Part shown: positions 52,944 through 60,943 of the stretch, one piece after another
How the letters are laid out: each line of letters opens with the position of its first letter
How positions within the stretch are numbered: position 1 is the stretch's first letter
Source of the DNA: Paenibacillus sp. SZ31
Lineage (GTDB): Bacteria > Bacillota > Bacilli > Paenibacillales > Paenibacillaceae
Reading direction: 5' to 3'
Assembly (NCBI RefSeq): GCF_012912005.1
Contig: NZ_JABBEA010000009.1
Coordinates: forward strand, 1 to 64,000
Length of the DNA: 64,000 nucleotides
Made by a program: the position numbers and the translations under genes
Notes under the pieces: generated by a model
Told to the model about the DNA's origin: nothing
Seen by the model: only the letters and a program-made list of their open reading frames with translations
Database searches by the model: none

Positions 52944-54044
52944 GTGAGTGACTCCCAAGGAAAGCTAACCACGACGCAGGCCGTTGTAATTATTGTCAAT
53001 TACATGCTCGGTGCCGGGATATTGACGTTACCTCGAACGACCAGCAAGGCTGTCGGAACACCAGATGTCTGGATTTCCATCATCCTGTCTGGACTGATTA
53101 TTACTGGTATCGGAATCATTATGGTTACCCTGTGTCGCAGATTTCCGGGGAAAACCGTGTTCCAGTTCACCCGTGAAATTACGGGGAGCTGGATCGCTTA
53201 CATACTGGGCGGTGCCATGATTATGTATTTCATGGTCATTGCCGCTTTCGAAATAAGAGTCATGGCTGATGTGACAGGAATGTATCTACTCGAACGCACC
53301 CCCACTTGGCCGATTGTGATGGTCTTCATGTGGATCGGTATATATATGATCTCAGGTGGACTTGGTGTCATTGTTCGTGTGTTTGAGATCATTCTGCCGA
53401 TTACGATCATTATATTTGTCATTGAAATTCTACTTAGTAACCAGCTATTCGAGATTGGTAATCTGAGACCTGTGCTCGGAGATGGGATTATGCCTGTTTT
53501 CAAAGGACTGAAGCCTTCACTACTGTCATATACGGGATATGAGGTGATGTTAATCATGACTGCCTATATGAAAAATCCGAAGAAGAGCAATAAGGCGATG
53601 AGTTGGGGGATACTCGTATCCACCATTATTTATTTGATCACGGTTGTGATGGTTATAGGCAGTTTATCGCTCGATGGGATCAAAACTCGAACCTGGCCAA
53701 CGCTGGATTTGGTAAGAAGTTTCGAGATTCAAGGTCTGATATTTGAGCGATTTGAGTCTTTGTTGCTTGTTATCTGGATTATGCAAATTTTTTCGACAAC
53801 AGCGATTACACATTACTGTGCTTCGGTGGGCATTCGTGACTTGTTTCGCACCAAAAAAATCAAAGGCATTATGTACGGTCTGCTTCCGTTTATTTATTTG
53901 ACGGCAATGATGCCCAAAACGGTGGACGATACCTTTGCACTCGGGGATATGCTGGGCAATGCATCTGTATTTTTATTTGGTATTTTACCTCTGGTGTTAC
54001 TGTTAATAAGTCTGATTCGCAAAAAAGGAGGCAAGCATGCATGA
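52944..54044 (+). CDS. GerB-type spore germination receptor subunit
   Basis: A 366-residue integral membrane protein with ten helices, of the amino acid permease-like GerAB/YndE family: NYMLGAGILTLPRTTSKAVG at the N-terminus, SYTGYEVMLIMTAYMKNPKK in the middle. By family knowledge it binds the germinant. GGAGGTG precedes the GTG/ATG region, and the gene overlaps gerC by 4 bp (ATGA). Confidence 0.93.
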   Translation: MSDSQGKLTTTQAVVIIVNYMLGAGILTLPRTTSKAVGTPDVWISIILSGLIITGIGIIMVTLCRRFPGKTVFQFTREITGSWIAYILGGAMIMYFMVIAAFEIRVMADVTGMYLLERTPTWPIVMVFMWIGIYMISGGLGVIVRVFEIILPITIIIFVIEILLSNQLFEIGNLRPVLGDGIMPVFKGLKPSLLSYTGYEVMLIMTAYMKNPKKSNKAMSWGILVSTIIYLITVVMVIGSLSLDGIKTRTWPTLDLVRSFEIQGLIFERFESLLLVIWIMQIFSTTAITHYCASVGIRDLFRTKKIKGIMYGLLPFIYLTAMMPKTVDDTFALGDMLGNASVFLFGILPLVLLLISLIRKKGGKHA

Positions 54045-55243
54045 TTCCATTCCGTATGTTCTTACGTGTAGCCTCTGCCTTATGCATTCTGTTGTTGATA
54101 TCCGGATGCTGGAGCAGCCGGGAGGTAGAGGATCTAAGTCTCTATGTCGGTCTTGGGATTGATGTCGGTAAAGAGACCCAATTTGAGAAAGATATTGCTG
54201 ATCAGGGGGGAACATATCCAAAGAAGAACTATGTGACCGCTACGGTGCAGATTGCTCCAGGTTTCTCCAACAGTAAATCGAGTCAGCAATCCGGTTCGCC
54301 TTCTTCCGGCAAAACATCCTATTCCAATGAACAGCTTACTGGAGATTCCTTGTTGCAAATCTTTCGTCAGTTTGCGTTAAGGCGGGATCGGCCTCTCATC
54401 GGACATCATCTGAAGGTTATCGTCGTCTCCAAGGACATTGCCAAAAAATATGGTTTGGACCAACTGCTTGATTTTGTCCTCCGAGATAATGATATACGTC
54501 CCAACTGTCTCGTACTGATAAGTCATCATCGTGCGGTAGATGTGCTGTCTTCGCAGGACCCTTCTCGAATTCCAGCTTTCTATCTCACAGGGATCACGAA
54601 CAATTCGTATCTATCCAACAAAGTCCTGGAACCAGTGTTGTTATCCAAGCTAGACGCCCAAATGCAGTCCGGTTCCAGCTTCCTGCTCCAGAATGTATTG
54701 AATTCGGATGGAGAGGACAAGTTCTCCGGAGGCAGCATATTCGATGGGAAAACGACCAAATTCCTCGGAGAACTTAGTCAAACGGATCTGGAAGGTTTAT
54801 CGTGGCTCAAGCCCAAAGAACAAGGAGGGGTCTTGAAGACACACAACAAACAGGGATTCACCGTTGTATATGAAATTAAGAAGAAAAAAGTGAAAATCAT
54901 TCCCAAGGTGGTTGGCAATGATATTTCATTCGATGTGAAGATTGAATCCCAAGGCTGGCTGATGGAGGACTGGCGTGCTCCCGAGGAAGAGGAAAAAGGT
55001 GCTTACCTCAGAGAGTTGGAAAAGGAATTTTCTGATCTGGCCGAACAACAGATTCGACAGGTGTTATACAAAATTCAGCATACCTATAAAGCTGATGTGG
55101 CGGATTTTCGAGATAGCTTGCGTATCAAAGAACCAAAAACATGGAAGAAGATCAAAGATGATTGGGACCAAATCTTTAGCACTGTGCCGATTACGTATGA
55201 TGTAAAGATCACCATCACCAATCCGGGGTCTTCCACCGAATAG
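54041..55243 (+). CDS. GerC-type spore germination lipoprotein
   Basis: A 400-residue lipoprotein with lipobox LLISGC (Cys about 23) followed by WSSREVEDLSLYVGLGIDV, the family start. The three-domain GerAC body includes RDRPLIGHHLKVIVVSKDIA and the C-terminal Ger(x)C domain. It completes a gerABC operon; AAAGGAGG precedes the ATG. A 40-residue Ser/Gln/Gly-rich loop near residues 70-105 is an expansion. Confidence 0.93.
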   Translation: MIPFRMFLRVASALCILLLISGCWSSREVEDLSLYVGLGIDVGKETQFEKDIADQGGTYPKKNYVTATVQIAPGFSNSKSSQQSGSPSSGKTSYSNEQLTGDSLLQIFRQFALRRDRPLIGHHLKVIVVSKDIAKKYGLDQLLDFVLRDNDIRPNCLVLISHHRAVDVLSSQDPSRIPAFYLTGITNNSYLSNKVLEPVLLSKLDAQMQSGSSFLLQNVLNSDGEDKFSGGSIFDGKTTKFLGELSQTDLEGLSWLKPKEQGGVLKTHNKQGFTVVYEIKKKKVKIIPKVVGNDISFDVKIESQGWLMEDWRAPEEEEKGAYLRELEKEFSDLAEQQIRQVLYKIQHTYKADVADFRDSLRIKEPKTWKKIKDDWDQIFSTVPITYDVKITITNPGSSTE

Positions 55244-55272
55244 TGTAGAGTGGGACATTTATTATTTAAATG

Positions 55273-55301
55273 TTGACACATTCATGATAGATCGCTATAT
55301 T
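55273..55301 (+). promoter_or_regulatory. Sigma-A promoter of the S-box operon
   Basis: Perfect TTGACA (55273-55278), 17-bp spacer, TATATT (55296-55301), just upstream of the SAM riboswitch. Confidence 0.8.
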
Positions 55302-55316
55302 AGTAAAAAATCATTT

Positions 55317-55473
55317 TCTTATCCAGAGAGGTGGAGGGACTGGCCCTTAGAAACCTCAGCAACAGATCTGAAGGATACTGTGCTAATTCCAGCGGGTGAA
55401 AGCCTGATAGATAGGAGCGTTTGTTTTTATTTGTCAGTAACGGCGCACTCTTTAGGAAGAGTGGGTCTTTTTT
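55317..55473 (+). ncRNA. SAM-I riboswitch (S-box) with terminator
   Basis: The aptamer (about 55317-55416) carries the S-box signatures AGAGAGGTGGAGGGACTGGC, then GAAACCTCAGCAAC, and the closing CCAGCGGGTGAAAGCCTGATAG. Downstream, CACTCTT (55446-55452) pairs with AAGAGTG (55457-55463) followed by T-runs, an intrinsic terminator. In the family, SAM binding favours termination, so the downstream transport and methyltransferase genes are on when SAM is low. Confidence 0.93.
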
Positions 55474-55509
55474 GTTTTTTCTGGATGAAGAAGTAGGGGA
55501 GCAGCAGGT

Positions 55510-56922
55510 ATGGAGAACAACAACGACAAAGGGCATTTTCAGCGGAAAATGCAGGCACGGCACGTAGTCATGCTCTCTCTCGGTGGAGTGATTGGAACGG
55601 GTTTATTCCTCAGTTCGGGTTACACGATTCAACAGGCGGGACCAATGGGAACCATTTTGTCTTATCTGATCGGAGCGATCGTTGTATATCTGGTAATGCT
55701 CTGTCTCGGTGAACTGTCTGTTCACATGCCAGAGACGGGAGCATTTCATAGTTATGCAGCCAAATATATTGGCCCAGCAACAGGCTACACGGTGGCTTGG
55801 TTGTATTGGTTAACTTGGACTGTTGCGCTTGGCTCCGAATTTACAGCCGCGGGACTGTTGATGCAGCGATGGTTTCCATCGGTAAATGTTTGGATATGGA
55901 GTGCGCTCTTTGCACTAATGATCTTCCTGTTCAATGCCTTAACGGTGAAATTATTTGCGGAATCCGAGTTCTGGTTCTCATCTGTCAAAGTAGTGACTAT
56001 CGTAGTCTTTATTATTATCGGTGGCGCAGCCATGTTCGGATTCATTCCGATGGCGGATGCTGAACCGGCTCCGTTTCTATCAAATATTACCGCATCCGGG
56101 TGGTTCCCTCATGGAGCTACAGCGATACTGATGACTATGCTTGCTGTAAACTTTGCATTCTCCGGTACCGAGTTAATCGGCATTGCTGCCGGTGAGACGG
56201 AGAATCCGGAGAAGACGATACCGAAAGCGATTCATACAACGCTGTGGCGTTTGGTTATTTTCTTCATCGGAACGATTGTTATCTTGTCTGCCTTGCTACC
56301 TATGTCGGATGCCAGTGTACTGGAAAGTCCGTTTGTAGCAGTAATGGAGCGAGTGGGAGTTCCCTATGCAGCAGACATTATGAACTTTGTTATTCTGACG
56401 GCGATTCTCTCTGCTGCCAATTCAGGCCTGTATGCTTCGTCGCGGATGCTCTGGTCTCTGGCTGATAAAAAAACGATCTCTCCATGGTTTGCCAAATTGA
56501 CCAAACAGGGTGTGCCATTGAATGCACTTCTGATCAGTATGGTTGGTGGTGCGCTGGCTTTGCTGTCCAGTATCATTGCGCCAGGTACCGTGTATATCAC
56601 ACTGGTTTCCATTTCAGGTCTGGCTGTCGTCGCGGTATGGATGAGCATCAGCGCTTCCCAGTACATGTTCCGCAGACAGTATATCCGGGAAGGAAATGCG
56701 GTCAAAGATTTGGTCTACCGCACACCGCTGTACCCGGCTGTACCAATTATTTCATTTATATTATGTCTGGCTTCATGCATAGGTATTGCTTTTGACCCGA
56801 CACAGCGAATTGCACTGTATTGTGGGGTTCCATTTATCGCAGTGTGTTACGCCGCTTATTATCTGACAGAACGTGCGAACAAGAAAAGAGGACAATTACA
56901 TGACGCAAGCACAACAGACTAA
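55510..56922 (+). CDS. mmuP: S-methylmethionine / amino acid permease
   Basis: A 470-residue APC-family transporter with twelve helices. The N-terminal MQARHVVMLSLGGVIGTGLF is the family hallmark, followed by GELSVHMPETGAFHSYAAKY. AATG-type sequence alone fits several amino acids. The SAM riboswitch upstream and homocysteine S-methyltransferase overlapping its 3' end by 23 bp indicate S-methylmethionine as substrate (inference). GGGGAGCAG precedes ATG 55510. Confidence 0.85.
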   Translation: MENNNDKGHFQRKMQARHVVMLSLGGVIGTGLFLSSGYTIQQAGPMGTILSYLIGAIVVYLVMLCLGELSVHMPETGAFHSYAAKYIGPATGYTVAWLYWLTWTVALGSEFTAAGLLMQRWFPSVNVWIWSALFALMIFLFNALTVKLFAESEFWFSSVKVVTIVVFIIIGGAAMFGFIPMADAEPAPFLSNITASGWFPHGATAILMTMLAVNFAFSGTELIGIAAGETENPEKTIPKAIHTTLWRLVIFFIGTIVILSALLPMSDASVLESPFVAVMERVGVPYAADIMNFVILTAILSAANSGLYASSRMLWSLADKKTISPWFAKLTKQGVPLNALLISMVGGALALLSSIIAPGTVYITLVSISGLAVVAVWMSISASQYMFRRQYIREGNAVKDLVYRTPLYPAVPIISFILCLASCIGIAFDPTQRIALYCGVPFIAVCYAAYYLTERANKKRGQLHDASTTD

Positions 56923-57970
56923 TCCCATAGAACAGATCCTTCGTGAACATCCGGTCATGATTCTGGATGGAGCGTTGGCAACCGAACTCGAACAGCATGG
57001 ATGTGATCTGGATGATCCACTATGGTCTGCTCGTGTGTTGCTTGAGAATCCGGATGTTATTGTTCAGGTCCATGCAGATTATTTTCGATCAGGAGCCGAC
57101 TGTGCGATTACATCCAGTTATCAGGCGACGGTGGATGGCTTCAGCATGAGAGGAATCGATGAACAGGCAGCACTTGAACTGATTCGCAAGACGGTGGAAC
57201 TGGCTGCACAGGCGAGAGATGACGTATGGGCAGAAGTGCAGAGTGGTTTAGTAGGGAGAGAAAGTTCGACAGGTCAGCTTGTAGAAGCTCCTTCGGTACG
57301 TGCCGAGACGGTGGAGAACGAGGAGCATATAACAGATCGTACAGTAGATCGCGAAGGAGATTATCTTCTTCGTCCACGTCCAATCATTGTCGGGTCCGTT
57401 GGGCCATATGGCGCCTATCTGGCGGATGGTTCGGAGTATGTGGGACATTACGGGGTATCGGATGAGACGCTGTCCGTATTTCACCGTCCGCGTATGGCGG
57501 CGTTGATTGAAGCGGGGGCTGACATTTTGGCGTTTGAGACCATTCCTTCGTTGCAGGAAGCACGGGTGCTGGTTGATTTACTGAAGGAGTTTCCTCATGC
57601 GTATGCTTGGCTATCTTTTTCTTTAAAAGACGGGACAAGCATCAGCGAGGGTACACCACTTGAGGTATGTGCACAGACGTTTGGCTCCGAGCCGCAGGTT
57701 GCTGCAATTGGCCTGAACTGTGCTCCGATGGAAGTGGTGACGGAAGCCGTAGGTATTCTCAGCCGTGCCAGTGACAAACCTGTTATTGTGTATCCGAACT
57801 CGGGAGAAGTATACGATGCAGCAACGAAGACGTGGAGCGGACAGGGGACCTGTGGTAGCATGAGCGATGCTTCGGAGCAGTGGGTTGCTGCGGGCGCGCA
57901 GATTATTGGCGGCTGTTGCCGCACTACGCCACATCAGATTGGTGAACTTGCGAAGAAGTGGCGGAGTTAA
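56900..57970 (+). CDS. mmuM: Homocysteine S-methyltransferase
   Basis: About 356 residues, a zinc-dependent TIM barrel. Zinc-ligand Cys residues are visible in IGLNCAP (about 277) and GGCCRTTP (about 341-342). The N-terminus MILDGALATELEQHG is typical. An insertion of about 45 residues near 115-160 (LVEAPSVRAETVENEEHIT) is longer than in E. coli MmuM. It converts homocysteine and S-methylmethionine to two methionines. AAGAGG precedes ATG 56900. Confidence 0.92.
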   Translation: MTQAQQTNPIEQILREHPVMILDGALATELEQHGCDLDDPLWSARVLLENPDVIVQVHADYFRSGADCAITSSYQATVDGFSMRGIDEQAALELIRKTVELAAQARDDVWAEVQSGLVGRESSTGQLVEAPSVRAETVENEEHITDRTVDREGDYLLRPRPIIVGSVGPYGAYLADGSEYVGHYGVSDETLSVFHRPRMAALIEAGADILAFETIPSLQEARVLVDLLKEFPHAYAWLSFSLKDGTSISEGTPLEVCAQTFGSEPQVAAIGLNCAPMEVVTEAVGILSRASDKPVIVYPNSGEVYDAATKTWSGQGTCGSMSDASEQWVAAGAQIIGGCCRTTPHQIGELAKKWRS

Positions 57971-58024
57971 AAGACTTGAAATAGAGTTGTACACCGAAAA
58001 GCTAGAGATACAACCAAATATAAA

Positions 58025-58063
58025 GAAGCCCTCACGACCCATTACTGGATTGGTGAGGGCTTC
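58025..58063. terminator. Bidirectional terminator after mmuM
   Basis: An 11-bp stem GAAGCCCTCAC / GTGAGGGCTTC with a 17-nt loop; convergent genes on both sides. Confidence 0.8.
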
Positions 58064-58126
58064 TTCAGTGTGATTTAGCGTTAACATCAACATGAGGACA
58101 TTCCTCTTCTGATGCTTCTGATTATG

Positions 58127-59299
58127 CTATTTAATTAACTGAGTGCTAACTAAGGTCCGACCTTCGTCGCTCATGATGTACAGGCCCGTTGTGTTATTTA
58201 AAAATAGAAATTCCTTTTCAAGATCAAATTCGCTTTTCTTGTAGGTGAACAAAACCTTCAGATTGCTTGTGTCCATAATAACAAGTTCGTCATTGCCATT
58301 CTTTTTTGCTGTAAACATAAAACTTGTACCATCAACTGCCATATGAAGAGGCATCCAATAGCTGTTATAGGTGGTTGGTATCGGCAGATATGCCTTCTCA
58401 GAGATTAACTTACCTGCAGATGAATATAACTTAATTCGTTTATTTTTAGCATCCACAAACAAAAAACGATCCTTTAATGCAACAATTTCTGTTGAATAAT
58501 CAATATAAGGAAGTTTTTTTGTCCATCTGATTTTCCCCGCACTGTTGTATGCTTTTATCGTCATAATTTTTTTGTGAATACTATAATGCAACAATGTATC
58601 ATCGGATAGACCCATAATCTGGTTATACCCTTTTCCACCAGCAATCGTTTTTATTTTTTTTCCTGTGGTCAGGCTGCTCATGTAGAAATCGGGATGATCA
58701 TTAAATTTTTTGCCGATGATCATATTTCCTGTAATCTGTTCAATAAAATATGGAACCTTGAAATTTCGGCTTAAATTTCCGTTGATATCGTAATAGTAGA
58801 GTGTACTGCTTTTTAAATCACCAGAGTCCGCAACCACATACAAACTTCCATTCTCTCTTGGATAGGCTGACTCAGGCCCGTAGTATCTCAAAAAATCTTC
58901 TGGCGGCCCGGGCAGAGGTGCTGTCCAACGGATTTCACCTGTGGCTATATGCTTGGCACTTACTTGATTATCGGCAAAAATAAACATATATCCATCATCG
59001 GAAAGTTTGTATTCGTTGTCCGTTGGAATGGACCAGAGGAGTTTCCCTGTTTTGGCATCCACACTGTCGATATAATAATCATTATTCTTGCCTGCTTTAG
59101 TTACGAGCAGACTTTCATTCCCCATGGCGTCCGTAACACTCTTCATTGAATATGAGCTTGTTGCGCTCTGTCCGCCGTTGGTAATATCATATCCCCATTG
59201 GAATTGCAGCAGATCTTTAGCCAGAGCTGGCTCGGATGGGATCGCAAGGAAGATGCATAGGCTGGCTATAAGCCAATAGTTGATTCGTTTTAAACTCAT
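58127..59299 (-). CDS. Secreted PQQ-like beta-propeller protein A
   Basis: A 390-residue exported protein. A signal peptide (INYWLIASLCIFLAIPSEPALA) is followed by repeated blades with the WxxP/G pattern, such as DAKTGKLLWSIPTD, ATGEIRWTAPLPG and SAGKIRWTKKLPY. This matches quinoprotein/BamB-like propellers, which mostly bind proteins or act as scaffolds. No catalytic residue is seen. It is a paralogue of the next gene (33 bp apart, same strand), so the pair arose by tandem duplication. Confidence 0.75.
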   Translation of the reverse strand: MSLKRINYWLIASLCIFLAIPSEPALAKDLLQFQWGYDITNGGQSATSSYSMKSVTDAMGNESLLVTKAGKNNDYYIDSVDAKTGKLLWSIPTDNEYKLSDDGYMFIFADNQVSAKHIATGEIRWTAPLPGPPEDFLRYYGPESAYPRENGSLYVVADSGDLKSSTLYYYDINGNLSRNFKVPYFIEQITGNMIIGKKFNDHPDFYMSSLTTGKKIKTIAGGKGYNQIMGLSDDTLLHYSIHKKIMTIKAYNSAGKIRWTKKLPYIDYSTEIVALKDRFLFVDAKNKRIKLYSSAGKLISEKAYLPIPTTYNSYWMPLHMAVDGTSFMFTAKKNGNDELVIMDTSNLKVLFTYKKSEFDLEKEFLFLNNTTGLYIMSDEGRTLVSTQLIK

Positions 59300-59332
59300 G
59301 ATTGGTAGACTCCTTATGTAATGTTCTCTGGA

Positions 59333-60535
59333 TTATGGAAGTAACTGATACTTTCTTATCGTTTGCCCGTCGGAAGGTATGAAAAATAGTTCATTTTGCT
59401 TGTTGAGGAACAGTTCATCTCGATTAAACCGTACATCGTTCCAATCGTTCTGCGACACCCGATAGAGTTCTCTCAGATTATTTGAATCTCTAATCACGAG
59501 TTCTATTCCTTGTTCCGTGTATTGGATGTACATAAAACTCTGTAAATCGATGGCCATTTTCAGAGGGCTATTTGGCTCACCTTGCATGTAGAAGGGATTT
59601 TCATTGACTCCTGTAATGAATTTTCCATCCGAACTCATAAGCATGATATTGCCTGCGGTTTGTTCCAGATACAGCACACGATCATGGATGATAAATATCT
59701 CGGGAGGCCCCTTTTTAAAAGAAAAATCATACTTCCATTTCAAAGCTCCCGTAGGCGAGTACGCCCTCAACTCAAGTTCACGGTTATTGATAAACTTCCG
59801 GGTTATTAGGGTTCCATCGTCCGTAACCCTATTCCCGTAGGGCAAGGTTGTTTCATTGGTCAGCACCGTTAGCTTCTTCCCTGTAGAAAGATCAAAAACG
59901 TGAGTATACGGACTTTTGTTGCCCGGTTGACCTAAAATAAAATTGCCTTCTATTGTGTAGTGTTGCATATAGGGGAGAATGAACTTTTTGCTTCGTTTTC
60001 CCTTTTCATCATAATAATAAAGAGTTGCATATTTGTTTTTGTGATAAGTGAAAGAATAAGCTGTTCCGTTTTTGGTGAAATCTGAAGACCGACCTTCACG
60101 AAAGTAAGGGTTTATTGAGGACCATATCGGTTTACCGGTTGTCAGATCCGAGACCGTAATAATATCATCAAATCTTCTTTCATAGTCATCAGTTTCAGCG
60201 GGCTTGAAAGTATACATGTAACCATCACTGGTTAACCAATAGTCGAATTCTGGCTTGGACCATCGGATGTCTCCGGTTTCACCATTAATATTCTCCACGT
60301 ATGTGAGCTCCTCGTTCACTACCTTTCTCACCAAAATGTTTAGGTTGCCGGACGAATCCAGTCTGAAGTAATGCGGAGTAAATCCATCCCCCCATTGGCC
60401 AGAATCGACCTGCTTGACCCATTCAAGCTGTGGCACGGTCTTGGCTTTAGCTGACGCTGAGGGTTTGTCTACTGACAACAATCCTAGACTCAGGATGCTG
60501 ATCAACAAACAAAATCGAATACAAAACCATTTCAA
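59333..60535 (-). CDS. Secreted PQQ-like beta-propeller protein B
   Basis: About 400 residues. An N-terminal signal segment (FCLLISILSLGLLSVDKPSASA) is followed by propeller blades ENINGETGDIRWSKP, LTTGKPIWSS and SPTGALKWKYDF. Blade spacing and the ending (Q-x-I-R-K-Y-Q-L) parallel the neighbouring paralogue. The TTG start at 60535 has AAGGAG 9 bp upstream; a further in-frame ATG at 60568 overlaps nothing but has no site. It is transcribed before protein A. Confidence 0.72.
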   Translation of the reverse strand: MKWFCIRFCLLISILSLGLLSVDKPSASAKAKTVPQLEWVKQVDSGQWGDGFTPHYFRLDSSGNLNILVRKVVNEELTYVENINGETGDIRWSKPEFDYWLTSDGYMYTFKPAETDDYERRFDDIITVSDLTTGKPIWSSINPYFREGRSSDFTKNGTAYSFTYHKNKYATLYYYDEKGKRSKKFILPYMQHYTIEGNFILGQPGNKSPYTHVFDLSTGKKLTVLTNETTLPYGNRVTDDGTLITRKFINNRELELRAYSPTGALKWKYDFSFKKGPPEIFIIHDRVLYLEQTAGNIMLMSSDGKFITGVNENPFYMQGEPNSPLKMAIDLQSFMYIQYTEQGIELVIRDSNNLRELYRVSQNDWNDVRFNRDELFLNKQNELFFIPSDGQTIRKYQLLP

Positions 60536-60570
60536 AATAAACAGCTCCTTAAGAAAGATCGAGGTCAAAC

Positions 60571-60825
60571 TTAATCTGGACCTACCGTTTCATTTTTAAT
60601 ATCCTGCACTAACCGTATGATTTCCGCAACACCTAGTAACAATAGTCCTGCTACAATGCCGTTCATCATAACTGGAAGAGCCAAAGACCATTGAAAGCCA
60701 TTGAACTCATTTTGCCCAACGAGGATACCGGCAATAATGGATAGAATGACGCTAATCCAAGCGATCCACTTCAACAATTTACTCGTTTTATTTTTGTTGT
60801 ACAAAGAAATTAACTCCTTTACCAT
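60571..60825 (-). CDS. Small membrane protein
   Basis: An 84-residue protein with two hydrophobic helices (WIAWISVILSIIAGILVG and MMNGIVAGLLLLGVAEIIRL). Family not recognised. AAAGGAG precedes ATG 60825. It lies 35 bp upstream of the propeller genes on the same strand and may be cotranscribed with them. Confidence 0.65.
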   Translation of the reverse strand: MVKELISLYNKNKTSKLLKWIAWISVILSIIAGILVGQNEFNGFQWSLALPVMMNGIVAGLLLLGVAEIIRLVQDIKNETVGPD

Positions 60826-60943
60826 AGTATGCCATTAAGTCTATCATATCTATCATTGCTAGGTATATAGGACTATTTTTGTGTCGGATTTAGAGTTTTG
60901 TTGAAATATATTGTCATGTGTTTTAATGATTGTCTTCTACATG

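Noticed and set aside
55284..55496. 70-codon frame inside the S-box leader
   Set aside because: It runs through the riboswitch and terminator structures and has no ribosome binding site.
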